Assembly: GCF_030730875.1 (NCBI RefSeq)
Contig: NZ_JAVAMA010000009.1
Location: forward strand, 124,001-188,000
DNA from: Sphingomonas sp. DG1-23
GTDB lineage: Bacteria; Pseudomonadota; Alphaproteobacteria; Sphingomonadales; Sphingomonadaceae
Reading direction: 5' to 3'
DNA length: 64,000 nt
The position numbers and the translations under genes are program-made. Numbering within the stretch: the first letter of the stretch is position 1; every line of letters starts with the position of its first letter. Shown piece after piece: positions 25,836 to 32,964 of this stretch. The notes beneath the pieces were generated by a model, which worked only from the letters and a program-made list of their open reading frames with translations, was not told the DNA's origin and made no database searches.

Positions 25836-26513
25836 ATGAAGCCCGAACTGCGCCGCGTCGGAACCAGCCAGAGCCCGGTCGTGGTGATCGACGGGTTCAG
25901 CGGCGACGTGCAGGCGGTGGTCGACATTGCCGCGGCGCTGGCGCCGTTCCCGCCGGACGCGAAGACTTATTATCCCGGCGTCCGCCGCATCCTGTCCGAA
26001 CGCGACGGTCATGGCTGGGCCTATGTCCGCAGCACGCTCGAGGCGGCCGCGCCCTTTCTCGGCGGGGCCTTCGGCTTCGTCCGCTTCGATCTGCTCGGGG
26101 CGAGCTTCTCGATGGTCACCGCCCGCCCCGAGACCCTGGGCCTCGCGCAGCGCGCGCCGCACTTCGATTCGACCGACCCGGACTATATCGCGATCCTGCA
26201 TTATCTCAGCGACACGCCCGGCACGGCTTTTTACCGCCAGCGTTCGACCGGGATCGAGACGATCACCGAAGCCAATCGCGACGCCTTCGTCGCGGCGGCG
26301 CGGCGCGAGAGCGCGTCGCTCAGCGGCTACACCAACGGCTCGAACGGCCATTTCGAGGCGGTCGGCGCGATCGAGGGCCATGCCGACCGGCTGGCCCTCT
26401 ATCAGGGCCGGCTGCTCCATTCGGGGCTGATCCCCGCCGACATGGACTTCAGCGCCGATCCGCGCCGCGGCCGGCTCACTGCCAATCTCTTCGTCAAAGG
26501 ATATCGCGCATGA
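25836..26513 (+). CDS. DUF6445 family protein
   Basis: A soluble protein of 225 residues with no signal peptide. Visible segments include SPVVVIDGFSGDVQAVV near 13-30, YYPGVRRILSE near 45, FDSTDPDYIAILHYLSDTPGTAFYRQRSTG near 110-140, and LYQGRLLHSGLIPAD near 190. The spaced His residues (HFDS..HYLS..HSG) recall 2-oxoglutarate dioxygenase folds. The family is uncharacterised and typically occurs beside TonB receptors and halogenase-like genes, as here. ATG 25836 gives the shortest sensible N-terminus after the terminator. The stop overlaps the GH43 start (ATGA). Confidence 0.7.
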   Translation: MKPELRRVGTSQSPVVVIDGFSGDVQAVVDIAAALAPFPPDAKTYYPGVRRILSERDGHGWAYVRSTLEAAAPFLGGAFGFVRFDLLGASFSMVTARPETLGLAQRAPHFDSTDPDYIAILHYLSDTPGTAFYRQRSTGIETITEANRDAFVAAARRESASLSGYTNGSNGHFEAVGAIEGHADRLALYQGRLLHSGLIPADMDFSADPRRGRLTANLFVKGYRA

Positions 26514-28315
26514 TCCGCGCCAGCCTCAGCCTCGCCGCGCTCAGCCTCGCCGGCAGCGCCGCCGCCCAGCCGATCAAGCGGACCTGGATCAACCCGATCG
26601 ACATCGACTACCGCTACAATTTCGAGCAGATCAACGACAACGCCTCGTACCGCACCGGCGCCGATCCCGCGATCGTGACGCACAAGGGCGCCTATTATAT
26701 GTTCCAGACGCTCGCCGACGGCTATTGGCGCTCGACCGACCTGATCGACTGGACCTTCATCAAGCCGAGCCGCTGGCCGTTCGACAGCATCGTTGCCCCC
26801 GCCGCCTGGTCCGACGGCGAGCGGATCGTCCTTCAGCCGTCGATGATGGAGCCCGAGGCGATCCTCGTCACCGACGCGCCCGAGACCGGCAGGCTCGACT
26901 TCCTCGTCCGCCGCATGCCGCCGCTCCCCGGCGCGACCAACAAGGCGCCCGAGGAAATGCAGCCCGGCGAGATCCCGCCCGGCCCGTGGGACCCGGCCTT
27001 GTTCAAGGACGATGACGGTCAATGGTATCTGTATTGGGGCTCGTCGAACGTGTTCCCGATGTACGGTGCGAAGATCGCGTTCGCCGACGGCAAGCTCATG
27101 TACCAGAGCACTCCCAAGCCGATGCTGGGGATGCAGCCCGCCCTCCATGGCTGGGAGCGTTTCGGCCAGGACCATTGCGCCTGCTGGGCCCCGGGCAAGC
27201 CGAGCCCTTCCTATATGGAGGGCGCGTGGATGACGAAGCAAAGCGGGCGTTACTATCTCCAGTACGGTGCCCCCGGCTCCGAATTCAATGCCTATGCCAA
27301 CGGCACCTATGTGTCGGACAGCCCGCTCGGCCCGTTCACCTATGCGCCGTGGAATCCGGTCGCCTATCGCCCCGGCGGCTTCGCCCAAGGGGTGGGCCAT
27401 GGCTCGACCTTTCAGGACCGCCACGGCAATTGGTGGAACAGCGGCACCAGCTGGATCGGCTACAACTGGGGCATGGAGCGGCGCATCGCGCTCTATCCGG
27501 TCCATTTCTACCCCGACGGCCAGATGGCGGCATCGTCGCGCTTCGGCGATTTCCCGCATTATGCCCCGACCGCAAAGGTCGCCGACCCCGAGAGCCTGTT
27601 CACCGGCTGGATGCTGCTCTCGTACCGCAAGCCGGCGACTGCCTCGACCACCATGGGCGAATTCGCCGCGGCCAATGTCACCGACGAGAATCCACGCAGC
27701 TTCTGGGTCGCCGGCGCCAACCGGCCCGACGAGACGCTGACTCTCGATCTCGGCGCGGAGAAGACGCTCCGCGCGATCCAGGTCAATTATGCCGACTACA
27801 AGTCGAACCGTTATGCCGACGCGCCCGACATCTACACCGAGTTCGAGCTGCAATCGTCGCACGACGGCAAGACCTGGTCGCCGCTCGCCAGAACCGAAGC
27901 CCCGCGCCGCGACCGCCCCAACGCCTATCTCGAACTGCCCGCGCCGGTGCAGGCGCGCTTTGTCCGCTACGTCCACGGCCATGTCGGCGCGGCGAACTTG
28001 GCGATCAGCGACATCCGCGTGTTCGGCTCCGCCGGCGGCAGGCCTCCCGCCATGCCCGGCGGCGTGACCGCGAAGCGCGCGACCGACCAGCGCGACGCCC
28101 GGATCGCGTGGCGCCCGGTCAAGGGCGCGGTCGGCTACAATGTCCTCTGGGGAATCCGCCCCGACCGCCTCACCCTGACCTATCAGCGCTGGGCCGGGCA
28201 GGGCACCAGCCTCGATCTGCGCGCGCTCAATGTCGGGCAAGGCTATTGGGTCGCGGTCGAGGCGTTCGACGAGAATGGCGTGTCGCGGCGCTCGAAGCCG
28301 GTGCGGATCGACTAG
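26510..28315 (+). CDS. Exported GH43-like glycosidase with discoidin and FN3 domains
   Basis: A protein of 601 residues. The signal peptide ends at GSAAAQ (residue 20). A five-bladed propeller of GH43 type covers about 25-360. Candidate acidic residues are Asp in RTGADPAIVTHKGAYYMF, Asp in GPWDPALFKDDDGQWYLYWG, and Glu in YMEGAWMTKQSGRYYLQY. An F5/8 type C (discoidin, CBM32-like) domain follows at about 370-505 (RSFWVAGANRPDETLTLDLG). A fibronectin III-like domain (AIAWRPVKGAVGYNVLWG-like pattern) ends it. Substrate is unclear: xylosidase, arabinosidase and exo-galactanase all occur in the family. It is translationally coupled to DUF6445. Confidence 0.78.
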   Translation: MIRASLSLAALSLAGSAAAQPIKRTWINPIDIDYRYNFEQINDNASYRTGADPAIVTHKGAYYMFQTLADGYWRSTDLIDWTFIKPSRWPFDSIVAPAAWSDGERIVLQPSMMEPEAILVTDAPETGRLDFLVRRMPPLPGATNKAPEEMQPGEIPPGPWDPALFKDDDGQWYLYWGSSNVFPMYGAKIAFADGKLMYQSTPKPMLGMQPALHGWERFGQDHCACWAPGKPSPSYMEGAWMTKQSGRYYLQYGAPGSEFNAYANGTYVSDSPLGPFTYAPWNPVAYRPGGFAQGVGHGSTFQDRHGNWWNSGTSWIGYNWGMERRIALYPVHFYPDGQMAASSRFGDFPHYAPTAKVADPESLFTGWMLLSYRKPATASTTMGEFAAANVTDENPRSFWVAGANRPDETLTLDLGAEKTLRAIQVNYADYKSNRYADAPDIYTEFELQSSHDGKTWSPLARTEAPRRDRPNAYLELPAPVQARFVRYVHGHVGAANLAISDIRVFGSAGGRPPAMPGGVTAKRATDQRDARIAWRPVKGAVGYNVLWGIRPDRLTLTYQRWAGQGTSLDLRALNVGQGYWVAVEAFDENGVSRRSKPVRID

Positions 28316-28355
28316 CCTCTTCAATCGCGCCGCGGACTTCCCTAGGAACGGCGGC

Positions 28356-29087
28356 GTGCCGAGACTTCTCGAAATCTGCGTCGACGATCCCGCGGGCCTC
28401 CACGCCGCCATTGCCGGCGGTGCGGATCGCATCGAGCTCTGCTCGGCGCTCGAGCTCGGCGGCCTGACCCCTTCGGCGGCGCTGCTCGACGAAGCGCTGG
28501 GCAGCGGCTGCCCGACCCATATGATGATCCGTCCGCGCGCCGGCGGCTTCGTACTGGACGAAGACGAGGCGGCGCTGATGGTCGCGGAGATCGGCCTCGC
28601 GGTCGCGCGCGGCGTCGCCGGGATCGTGATCGGCGCGCTGCGGCCCGATGGCGGGCTCGACACCGACGCGCTCGCCCGCTTCCGCGACGCCGCGCGCGAC
28701 GCGACGCTCGTCCTCCACCGCGCGATCGATCTGGTACCCGATCCGGTCGCGGCGACGCGGCAGGCGGTCGCGCTCGGCTATGACAAGATCCTCAGCTCGG
28801 GCGGGGCGCGGACCGCCATCGAAGGCGCGGCGACGCTCGCGGCGATGGTCGCGGCGGCGGGCGATCGGCTGTCGGTCATTGCCGGCTCGGGGGTGATGCC
28901 GGCCAATGTCGCGCGGCTGGTCGCGGAGACCGGCGTGCGCGAGGTCCATGGATCGGCGAGCGCGCCCGGCCCCGAGCCCGACGCCGCCACGCTGCGGCTC
29001 GGTTTCGCCACCGGTCCGCGCCGCCGCACGGACAGCAGGATCGTCGCCCAGTTGCGCGCGGCACTCATCGAAGGAGATGCAGGTTGA
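28356..29087 (+). CDS. cutC: CutC family protein
   Basis: A TIM-barrel protein of 243 residues with the CutC pattern: LLEICVDDPAGLHAAIAGGA near 4-23, RIELCSALELGGLTPS near 25-40, IRPRAGGFVLDEDE near 58-71, VLHRAIDLVPDP near 126 and KILSSGGARTA near 148. CutC was named for copper homeostasis, but that role is doubtful. In carbohydrate loci it repeatedly accompanies glycosidases and glycosylasparaginase. GTG 28356 is used because the family N-terminus begins there and AGGAACGG lies upstream. The stop overlaps the TTG start of the next gene. Confidence 0.85.
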   Translation: MPRLLEICVDDPAGLHAAIAGGADRIELCSALELGGLTPSAALLDEALGSGCPTHMMIRPRAGGFVLDEDEAALMVAEIGLAVARGVAGIVIGALRPDGGLDTDALARFRDAARDATLVLHRAIDLVPDPVAATRQAVALGYDKILSSGGARTAIEGAATLAAMVAAAGDRLSVIAGSGVMPANVARLVAETGVREVHGSASAPGPEPDAATLRLGFATGPRRRTDSRIVAQLRAALIEGDAG

Positions 29088-30082
29088 ACGAAGCGATCAC
29101 GAGGCGCGGCGCGCTGGGCCTCGGCGCCGTCGCCACGCTCGCCGCGGGTGGGGTCCGGGCAGCGCCTGCCGATCCCGTTGCGCTGGTTTCCACCTGGGAT
29201 TTCGGCAAGGCCGCGAACGCAGCGGGAGTCGCCCGCTTCAAGGCCGGCGGCTCGGCGCTCGACGCGGTCGAGGCGGGCGCGCGGGTGCCCGAGGCCGATC
29301 CGACCAACCATTCGGTGGGCTATGGCGGCTATCCCGATCGCGACGGCCATGTGACGCTCGACGCGATCATCATGGACGAGGACGGCCGGGTGGGCGCGGT
29401 CGCCGCGCTGGAGGACGTCGTCCATGCGATCTCGGTCGCGCGGCTGGTGATGGAGAAGACTCCGCACACCTTGCTCGTCGGCGAAGGCGCGACCCGCTTC
29501 GCGCTCGACCAGGGCATGGAGCGCACGAAATTGCTCACCCCCGAGGCCGAGCAGGCGTGGCGCGAATGGCTCCAGACCGCGAAATACCAGCCCGTCGCCA
29601 ATATCGAGAACCAGCTGCCCGGGCCGCCCGGATCGAGTCTCAATCACGATACGATCGGCATCCTCGCACGGGGGCTCGACGGCCATCTCGCCGCGGCCTG
29701 CACCACGTCGGGCATGGCGTTCAAGATGCGCGGCCGCGTCGGCGATTCGCCGCAGGCGGGAGCCGGCCTGTTCCTCGAGAAAGGCGTCGGCGCAGCCGCC
29801 TCGACCGGAGTCGGCGAGGAGGTGACGCGCATCGCCGGCACTGCCCGGGTCGTCGCCTCGATGCGCGCCGGCCGGTCGCCGCAGGCGGCGTGCGAAGAGG
29901 CGGTCAGACATATCGCCAGACTGCGCGGCGCCGCGGTCCAGGGGTTGCAGGTCGGCTTTCTCGCGCTCGGCGCGGACGGTAGTGTCGGCGCCTATGCGCT
30001 GCTGCCCGGGTTCACCTACGCCGTGACCCGCCATTCGGGCGCGGCGGAAGTGCTGCCTTCGGCGAGCCTGTTCGCCGGCTAG
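29084..30082 (+). CDS. N4-(beta-N-acetylglucosaminyl)-L-asparaginase
   Basis: An Ntn-hydrolase precursor of 332 residues that splits the GlcNAc-Asn bond left after glycoprotein breakdown. The precursor should cut itself before Thr190 in NHDTIGIL, making that Thr the nucleophile. Supporting motifs are NHSVGYGGYPDRDGHVTLDA (75-94) and STGVGEEVTRIAG further on. A Tat-like signal (ITRRGALGLGAVATLAAGG) points to export. TTG 29084 overlaps the CutC stop and follows AAGGAGAT. It suggests that this operon handles asparagine-linked glycan or glycopeptide. Confidence 0.85.
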   Translation: MNEAITRRGALGLGAVATLAAGGVRAAPADPVALVSTWDFGKAANAAGVARFKAGGSALDAVEAGARVPEADPTNHSVGYGGYPDRDGHVTLDAIIMDEDGRVGAVAALEDVVHAISVARLVMEKTPHTLLVGEGATRFALDQGMERTKLLTPEAEQAWREWLQTAKYQPVANIENQLPGPPGSSLNHDTIGILARGLDGHLAAACTTSGMAFKMRGRVGDSPQAGAGLFLEKGVGAAASTGVGEEVTRIAGTARVVASMRAGRSPQAACEEAVRHIARLRGAAVQGLQVGFLALGADGSVGAYALLPGFTYAVTRHSGAAEVLPSASLFAG

Positions 30083-30217
30083 GTCTTCCTGTCATCCCGG
30101 AAGCGGACATGGAAGCTGCTGACCATCAAGGCACCCCGCCGCAGCAACCGCGTCGGCGCGCTCTTCGACTTCACTGTGAAGCAGCGGGCCGTTCGGGCCA
30201 TCCTGAGCTGAGGCCGG

Positions 30218-31660
30218 TCAGCTGCCCAGCCATCCCCCGGTGAACCCCGCCAAGGTCAGCCCGCGCCGGATCGCCGGTTCCTCGCGCATCCGGCGCCAGA
30301 CGAAGTCGTTCCGATAATTGGCCGCCTGCAACAGGATCGGCCCCTGATCGATGCCGAGATAGTCGTCGTCGACCCAGCCCTGTGTAGGATCGACCGATCC
30401 TTTTTCCGGTTTCACTTCATTGTATCGAAAGCTCGGATTGAACGAGTCGAGGAAGCCGTATTTCCCGTAGAGCCGCTCGCCGTAGATGCGACGCATCGCC
30501 TCGGCGCAGGGAATGACGATCTCGGGGGCGAAGGGCAGCGAGCCGAGCGCCGCGGTCGGCGCCAGCGTGCCGTCGTCGCGTTCGTCGGGCTGGCCGAGCG
30601 GCCCGCGTGCGGCATAGCCGAAGAACTCGCGCGTCTCGCCCTTGAACGGCAGTCGGAAACCGCCGGGCCCGTCGCAGGCAGTGAGGCCCCATATATCCTT
30701 CGACCAGCCGTCCCAGCGCCGCGGGTTCGCCACGCAATAGGCGCGGTTGGCATAGGTCGCACGGCGGCTGTTCTCGAAATAATCGAGCCCCGCCGCGCGC
30801 ATCGGCGCATCCTGGATGCCGCGGAAATCGACCCAGACATGGCTGTATTGATGGCCGAACAGCGGCGCGAAAGCGAGATGACGGGTCGGGCCTTCGCCGC
30901 GCCAGCAGCTGGCATATTTCGCGGTCCATGCCTCCCAGCTGCTGGCCGGAAGCGGATGCTCGGGCGCGCCGAGGCCGAGCACATAGACGAACATGCCTTC
31001 GTTGTAGCCGGTCCAGCTGGCCGGGATCAGGCCGCGCTCGGGATGCCAGCCCATCGACACCGGCTTGCGTCCGTCGGAACGGAAGAAGCTCCAGTCGGCC
31101 CGGGCGTAGATCGCCTGGGCGAGGCGGCGGATCTCGGCCTCGTCCGGGTGGTCGCCGTCATAATAGCGCCCGGCGAACAGCACGCCCATCAGCAGAAGCG
31201 TGGTGTCGACGCTGGAAAGCTCGACATCGCGGAAACGGTGGCCGGTCTCCATGTCGATGAAATGGTAGAAGAAGCCCTTGTGCCCGGTCATGCCGCTCGG
31301 CGCGGGCCCCTGCGGCGCGTTCCAGAAGAATTTCAATGTGGTCAGCGTCAGGTCGCGCGCCTCGGCGCGGCTGCACCAGCCGCGCTCGACTCCGATCGGA
31401 TAGGCAGTCAGCCCGAAGCCGACCGAGGCGATCGAGCAGAAGCCCGGCGTCGGCCAGCGATCGGGCACCAGCCCGTTCTTGCGGTTCACCGTTTCCCAGA
31501 ACCAGCGAAAGGTGCGTTCCTCGATATCCGCATAAAAAGCGGGGAGGGTGTTTCCCTCGGGCGCACCTGCGTCGGGCCGCGCCACCGGCGCGCAAGCGGG
31601 AAGGGCGGCCGCGGCGGAAAGCAGCGAGGCGCGGGAGAGCAATGCGCGACGGTCGATCAT
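30218..31660 (-). CDS. Exported GH144-like glucoamylase-family protein
   Basis: A protein of 480 residues with a lipoprotein-like signal: RRALLSRASLLSAAAALPAC, where Cys24 could be lipidated. The (alpha/alpha)6 domain matches the PF10091 glucoamylase-like family: ERTFRWFWETVNRKNGLVPDRWP near 48-70, YHFIDMETGHRF, WVDFRGIQDAPMRAAGLDYFENS, and a final GWVDDDYLGIDQGPILLQAANYRND. GH144 endo-beta-1,2-glucanases belong here, so beta-1,2-glucan is a candidate substrate, by inference. ATG 31660 is preferred over 31672 because GAGGA lies six to seven bases upstream. It shares a LacI site with the GH3 gene and the TBDR. Confidence 0.78.
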   Translation of the reverse strand: MIDRRALLSRASLLSAAAALPACAPVARPDAGAPEGNTLPAFYADIEERTFRWFWETVNRKNGLVPDRWPTPGFCSIASVGFGLTAYPIGVERGWCSRAEARDLTLTTLKFFWNAPQGPAPSGMTGHKGFFYHFIDMETGHRFRDVELSSVDTTLLLMGVLFAGRYYDGDHPDEAEIRRLAQAIYARADWSFFRSDGRKPVSMGWHPERGLIPASWTGYNEGMFVYVLGLGAPEHPLPASSWEAWTAKYASCWRGEGPTRHLAFAPLFGHQYSHVWVDFRGIQDAPMRAAGLDYFENSRRATYANRAYCVANPRRWDGWSKDIWGLTACDGPGGFRLPFKGETREFFGYAARGPLGQPDERDDGTLAPTAALGSLPFAPEIVIPCAEAMRRIYGERLYGKYGFLDSFNPSFRYNEVKPEKGSVDPTQGWVDDDYLGIDQGPILLQAANYRNDFVWRRMREEPAIRRGLTLAGFTGGWLGS

Positions 31661-31677
31661 GTTCGTCCTCATACCCC

Positions 31678-31714
31678 AAAAAGGCGGGAGGCGGCGCAGA
31701 AGATGCCGCCTCCC
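31678..31714 (-). terminator. Hairpin with U-run just before the GH144-like gene
   Basis: On the minus strand a perfect 10-bp stem, GGGAGGCGGC / GCCGCCTCCC with a 9-base loop, is followed after three bases by five T. It lies between the LacI operator at 31728 and the ATG at 31660. It could terminate the lacI transcript or act as an attenuator in the leader. Confidence 0.65.
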
Positions 31715-31727
31715 AGGAGGGGTGTCC

Positions 31728-31741
31728 TGAAACCGGTTACA
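31728..31741. promoter_or_regulatory. Putative LacI operator, GH144-like gene
   Basis: TGAAACCGGTTACA matches the perfect operator at 13 of 14 positions. It lies 68 bases before the ATG of the GH144-like gene and just after the lacI stop. Confidence 0.65.
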
Positions 31742-31762
31742 ATGCGGGCCCGCAAAAACCGC

Positions 31763-32776
31763 TCAGCCATAAGCTGCGCCGTTCGCGCGGGGCGCGGTGG
31801 TGGCGCGCGCGATCAGATGCGGCGCGTGCAGCTCGGTCGGCGCACCGGGGCCCTTGCCCTCGAGCATGTCGACCAGTCGCGAGACCGCGCGTGCGCCGAT
31901 CTCGGCGATGCGCACCTGAATCGTGGTGAGCGCGAGGTAGCGCGCCAGCGGGACGTCGTCGAAGCCGGCCACCGCCAGATCCTCGGGCACGCTTTTGCCG
32001 GCCTGACGCAGGGCATGGAGGCAGCCGATCGCCATCATGTCGTTGGCGGCGAACACCGCGTCGCACGGCGCGCCGCTGGCGAGAATCGCGCGCGCCGCGG
32101 CTTCGCCGGCTTCCTCGTTGAAGTCGCCGGCGATGATCCGCACCGGCATGTCCGGCGCAAGCTCGGCCAGTGCCTCGCGAAAGCCCTGCGCGCGCTCCTG
32201 CGCGTCGACATTGCCGTCGGGGCCGGCGATATGGACGATGTGGCGATAGCCGCCCGCCAGTAGATGCTCGACCATCGCCCGCGTGCCCGCGCGATTGTCG
32301 AGCCGCAGCGCGGGCCGGGACGCGACTTCGCCCGGTGCGTTGATCAGCACCGCGGGCAAAGCCGCGGGCAATGCGCGCTCGAGCGCTTCGGGCGGAATGT
32401 GCGGCGCCATCACCAGCAGTCCGTCGACTCGCCCGCGCATCGCCCGGAGCGCCACCGCGGCCTGCTCGCTGTCGTCGTGCATGTTGGAGAGCAGCAGCAG
32501 ATAGCCGCGCCGGCTCGCCTCGCGGTCCATGCCGCGCACGCATTCGGAGAAGAATTCGCCGTGCAGGTCGGGCAGCACCACCCCGATCGCGTGTGCCCGC
32601 GCCAGGCTCAGGCTGCGCGCGCCGGCATGGGGGACATAGCCGAGCTCCTTGGCGGCGGCCATGATCCGCTCGCGCGTCTCGCCGCGAACGTTGTTGAGGC
32701 CGTTGAGCGCGCGCGACACGGACGCGGCCGAAACCTCGGCGCGGCGTGCGACATCGCGGATAGTGGCCTCGCCCAT
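31763..32776 (-). CDS. LacI-family transcriptional regulator
   Basis: A repressor of 337 residues. The helix-turn-helix is at the N-terminus (TIRDVARRAEVSAASVSRAL, residues 4-23) with the hinge helix near 50-60 (PHAGARSLSLARAHAIGVV). The periplasmic-binding-protein-like sensor covers the rest, with typical VFAANDMMAIGCLHALRQAG and VAGFDDVPLARYLALTTIQV segments. ATG 32776 is chosen for AGGAG six bases upstream; ATG 32803 would add nine residues. It is divergent from the GH3 gene, sharing the palindrome at 32859. It is the obvious candidate to bind the TGTAACCGGTTACA sites at 20965, 22682, 31728 and 32859. Confidence 0.9.
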   Translation of the reverse strand: MGEATIRDVARRAEVSAASVSRALNGLNNVRGETRERIMAAAKELGYVPHAGARSLSLARAHAIGVVLPDLHGEFFSECVRGMDREASRRGYLLLLSNMHDDSEQAAVALRAMRGRVDGLLVMAPHIPPEALERALPAALPAVLINAPGEVASRPALRLDNRAGTRAMVEHLLAGGYRHIVHIAGPDGNVDAQERAQGFREALAELAPDMPVRIIAGDFNEEAGEAAARAILASGAPCDAVFAANDMMAIGCLHALRQAGKSVPEDLAVAGFDDVPLARYLALTTIQVRIAEIGARAVSRLVDMLEGKGPGAPTELHAPHLIARATTAPRANGAAYG

Positions 32777-32858
32777 TTTGCTCCTGCTCCCGGCCTCACG
32801 CATGTTTCCTACGTTTCAGACCGTAAGGGCGATTGCAATCCTCGCCCCGCAAAGGTTA

Positions 32859-32872
32859 TGTAACCGGTTACG
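32859..32872. promoter_or_regulatory. Putative LacI operator, lacI/GH3 divergent promoter
   Basis: TGTAACCGGTTACG matches the perfect operator at 13 of 14 positions. It lies about 92 bases before the GH3 start and 83 bases before the lacI start, so autoregulation is likely. Confidence 0.7.
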
Positions 32873-32964
32873 GACGGCGGCAACAAGCACTAAAATTGCG
32901 TGCGTGCCGCGTGAACGGATTGTGCCGCGTCGGGTTGGGACGCGCGCTTCAGGAGAGGATCAAG

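Noticed and set aside
30083..30217. A possible short coding stretch (about 40 codons ending near 30209) between the glycosylasparaginase and GH144-like genes
   Set aside because: There is no start codon with a ribosome site and no match that I recognise. The stretch contains a half copy of the family B repeat, so I treat it as non-coding.
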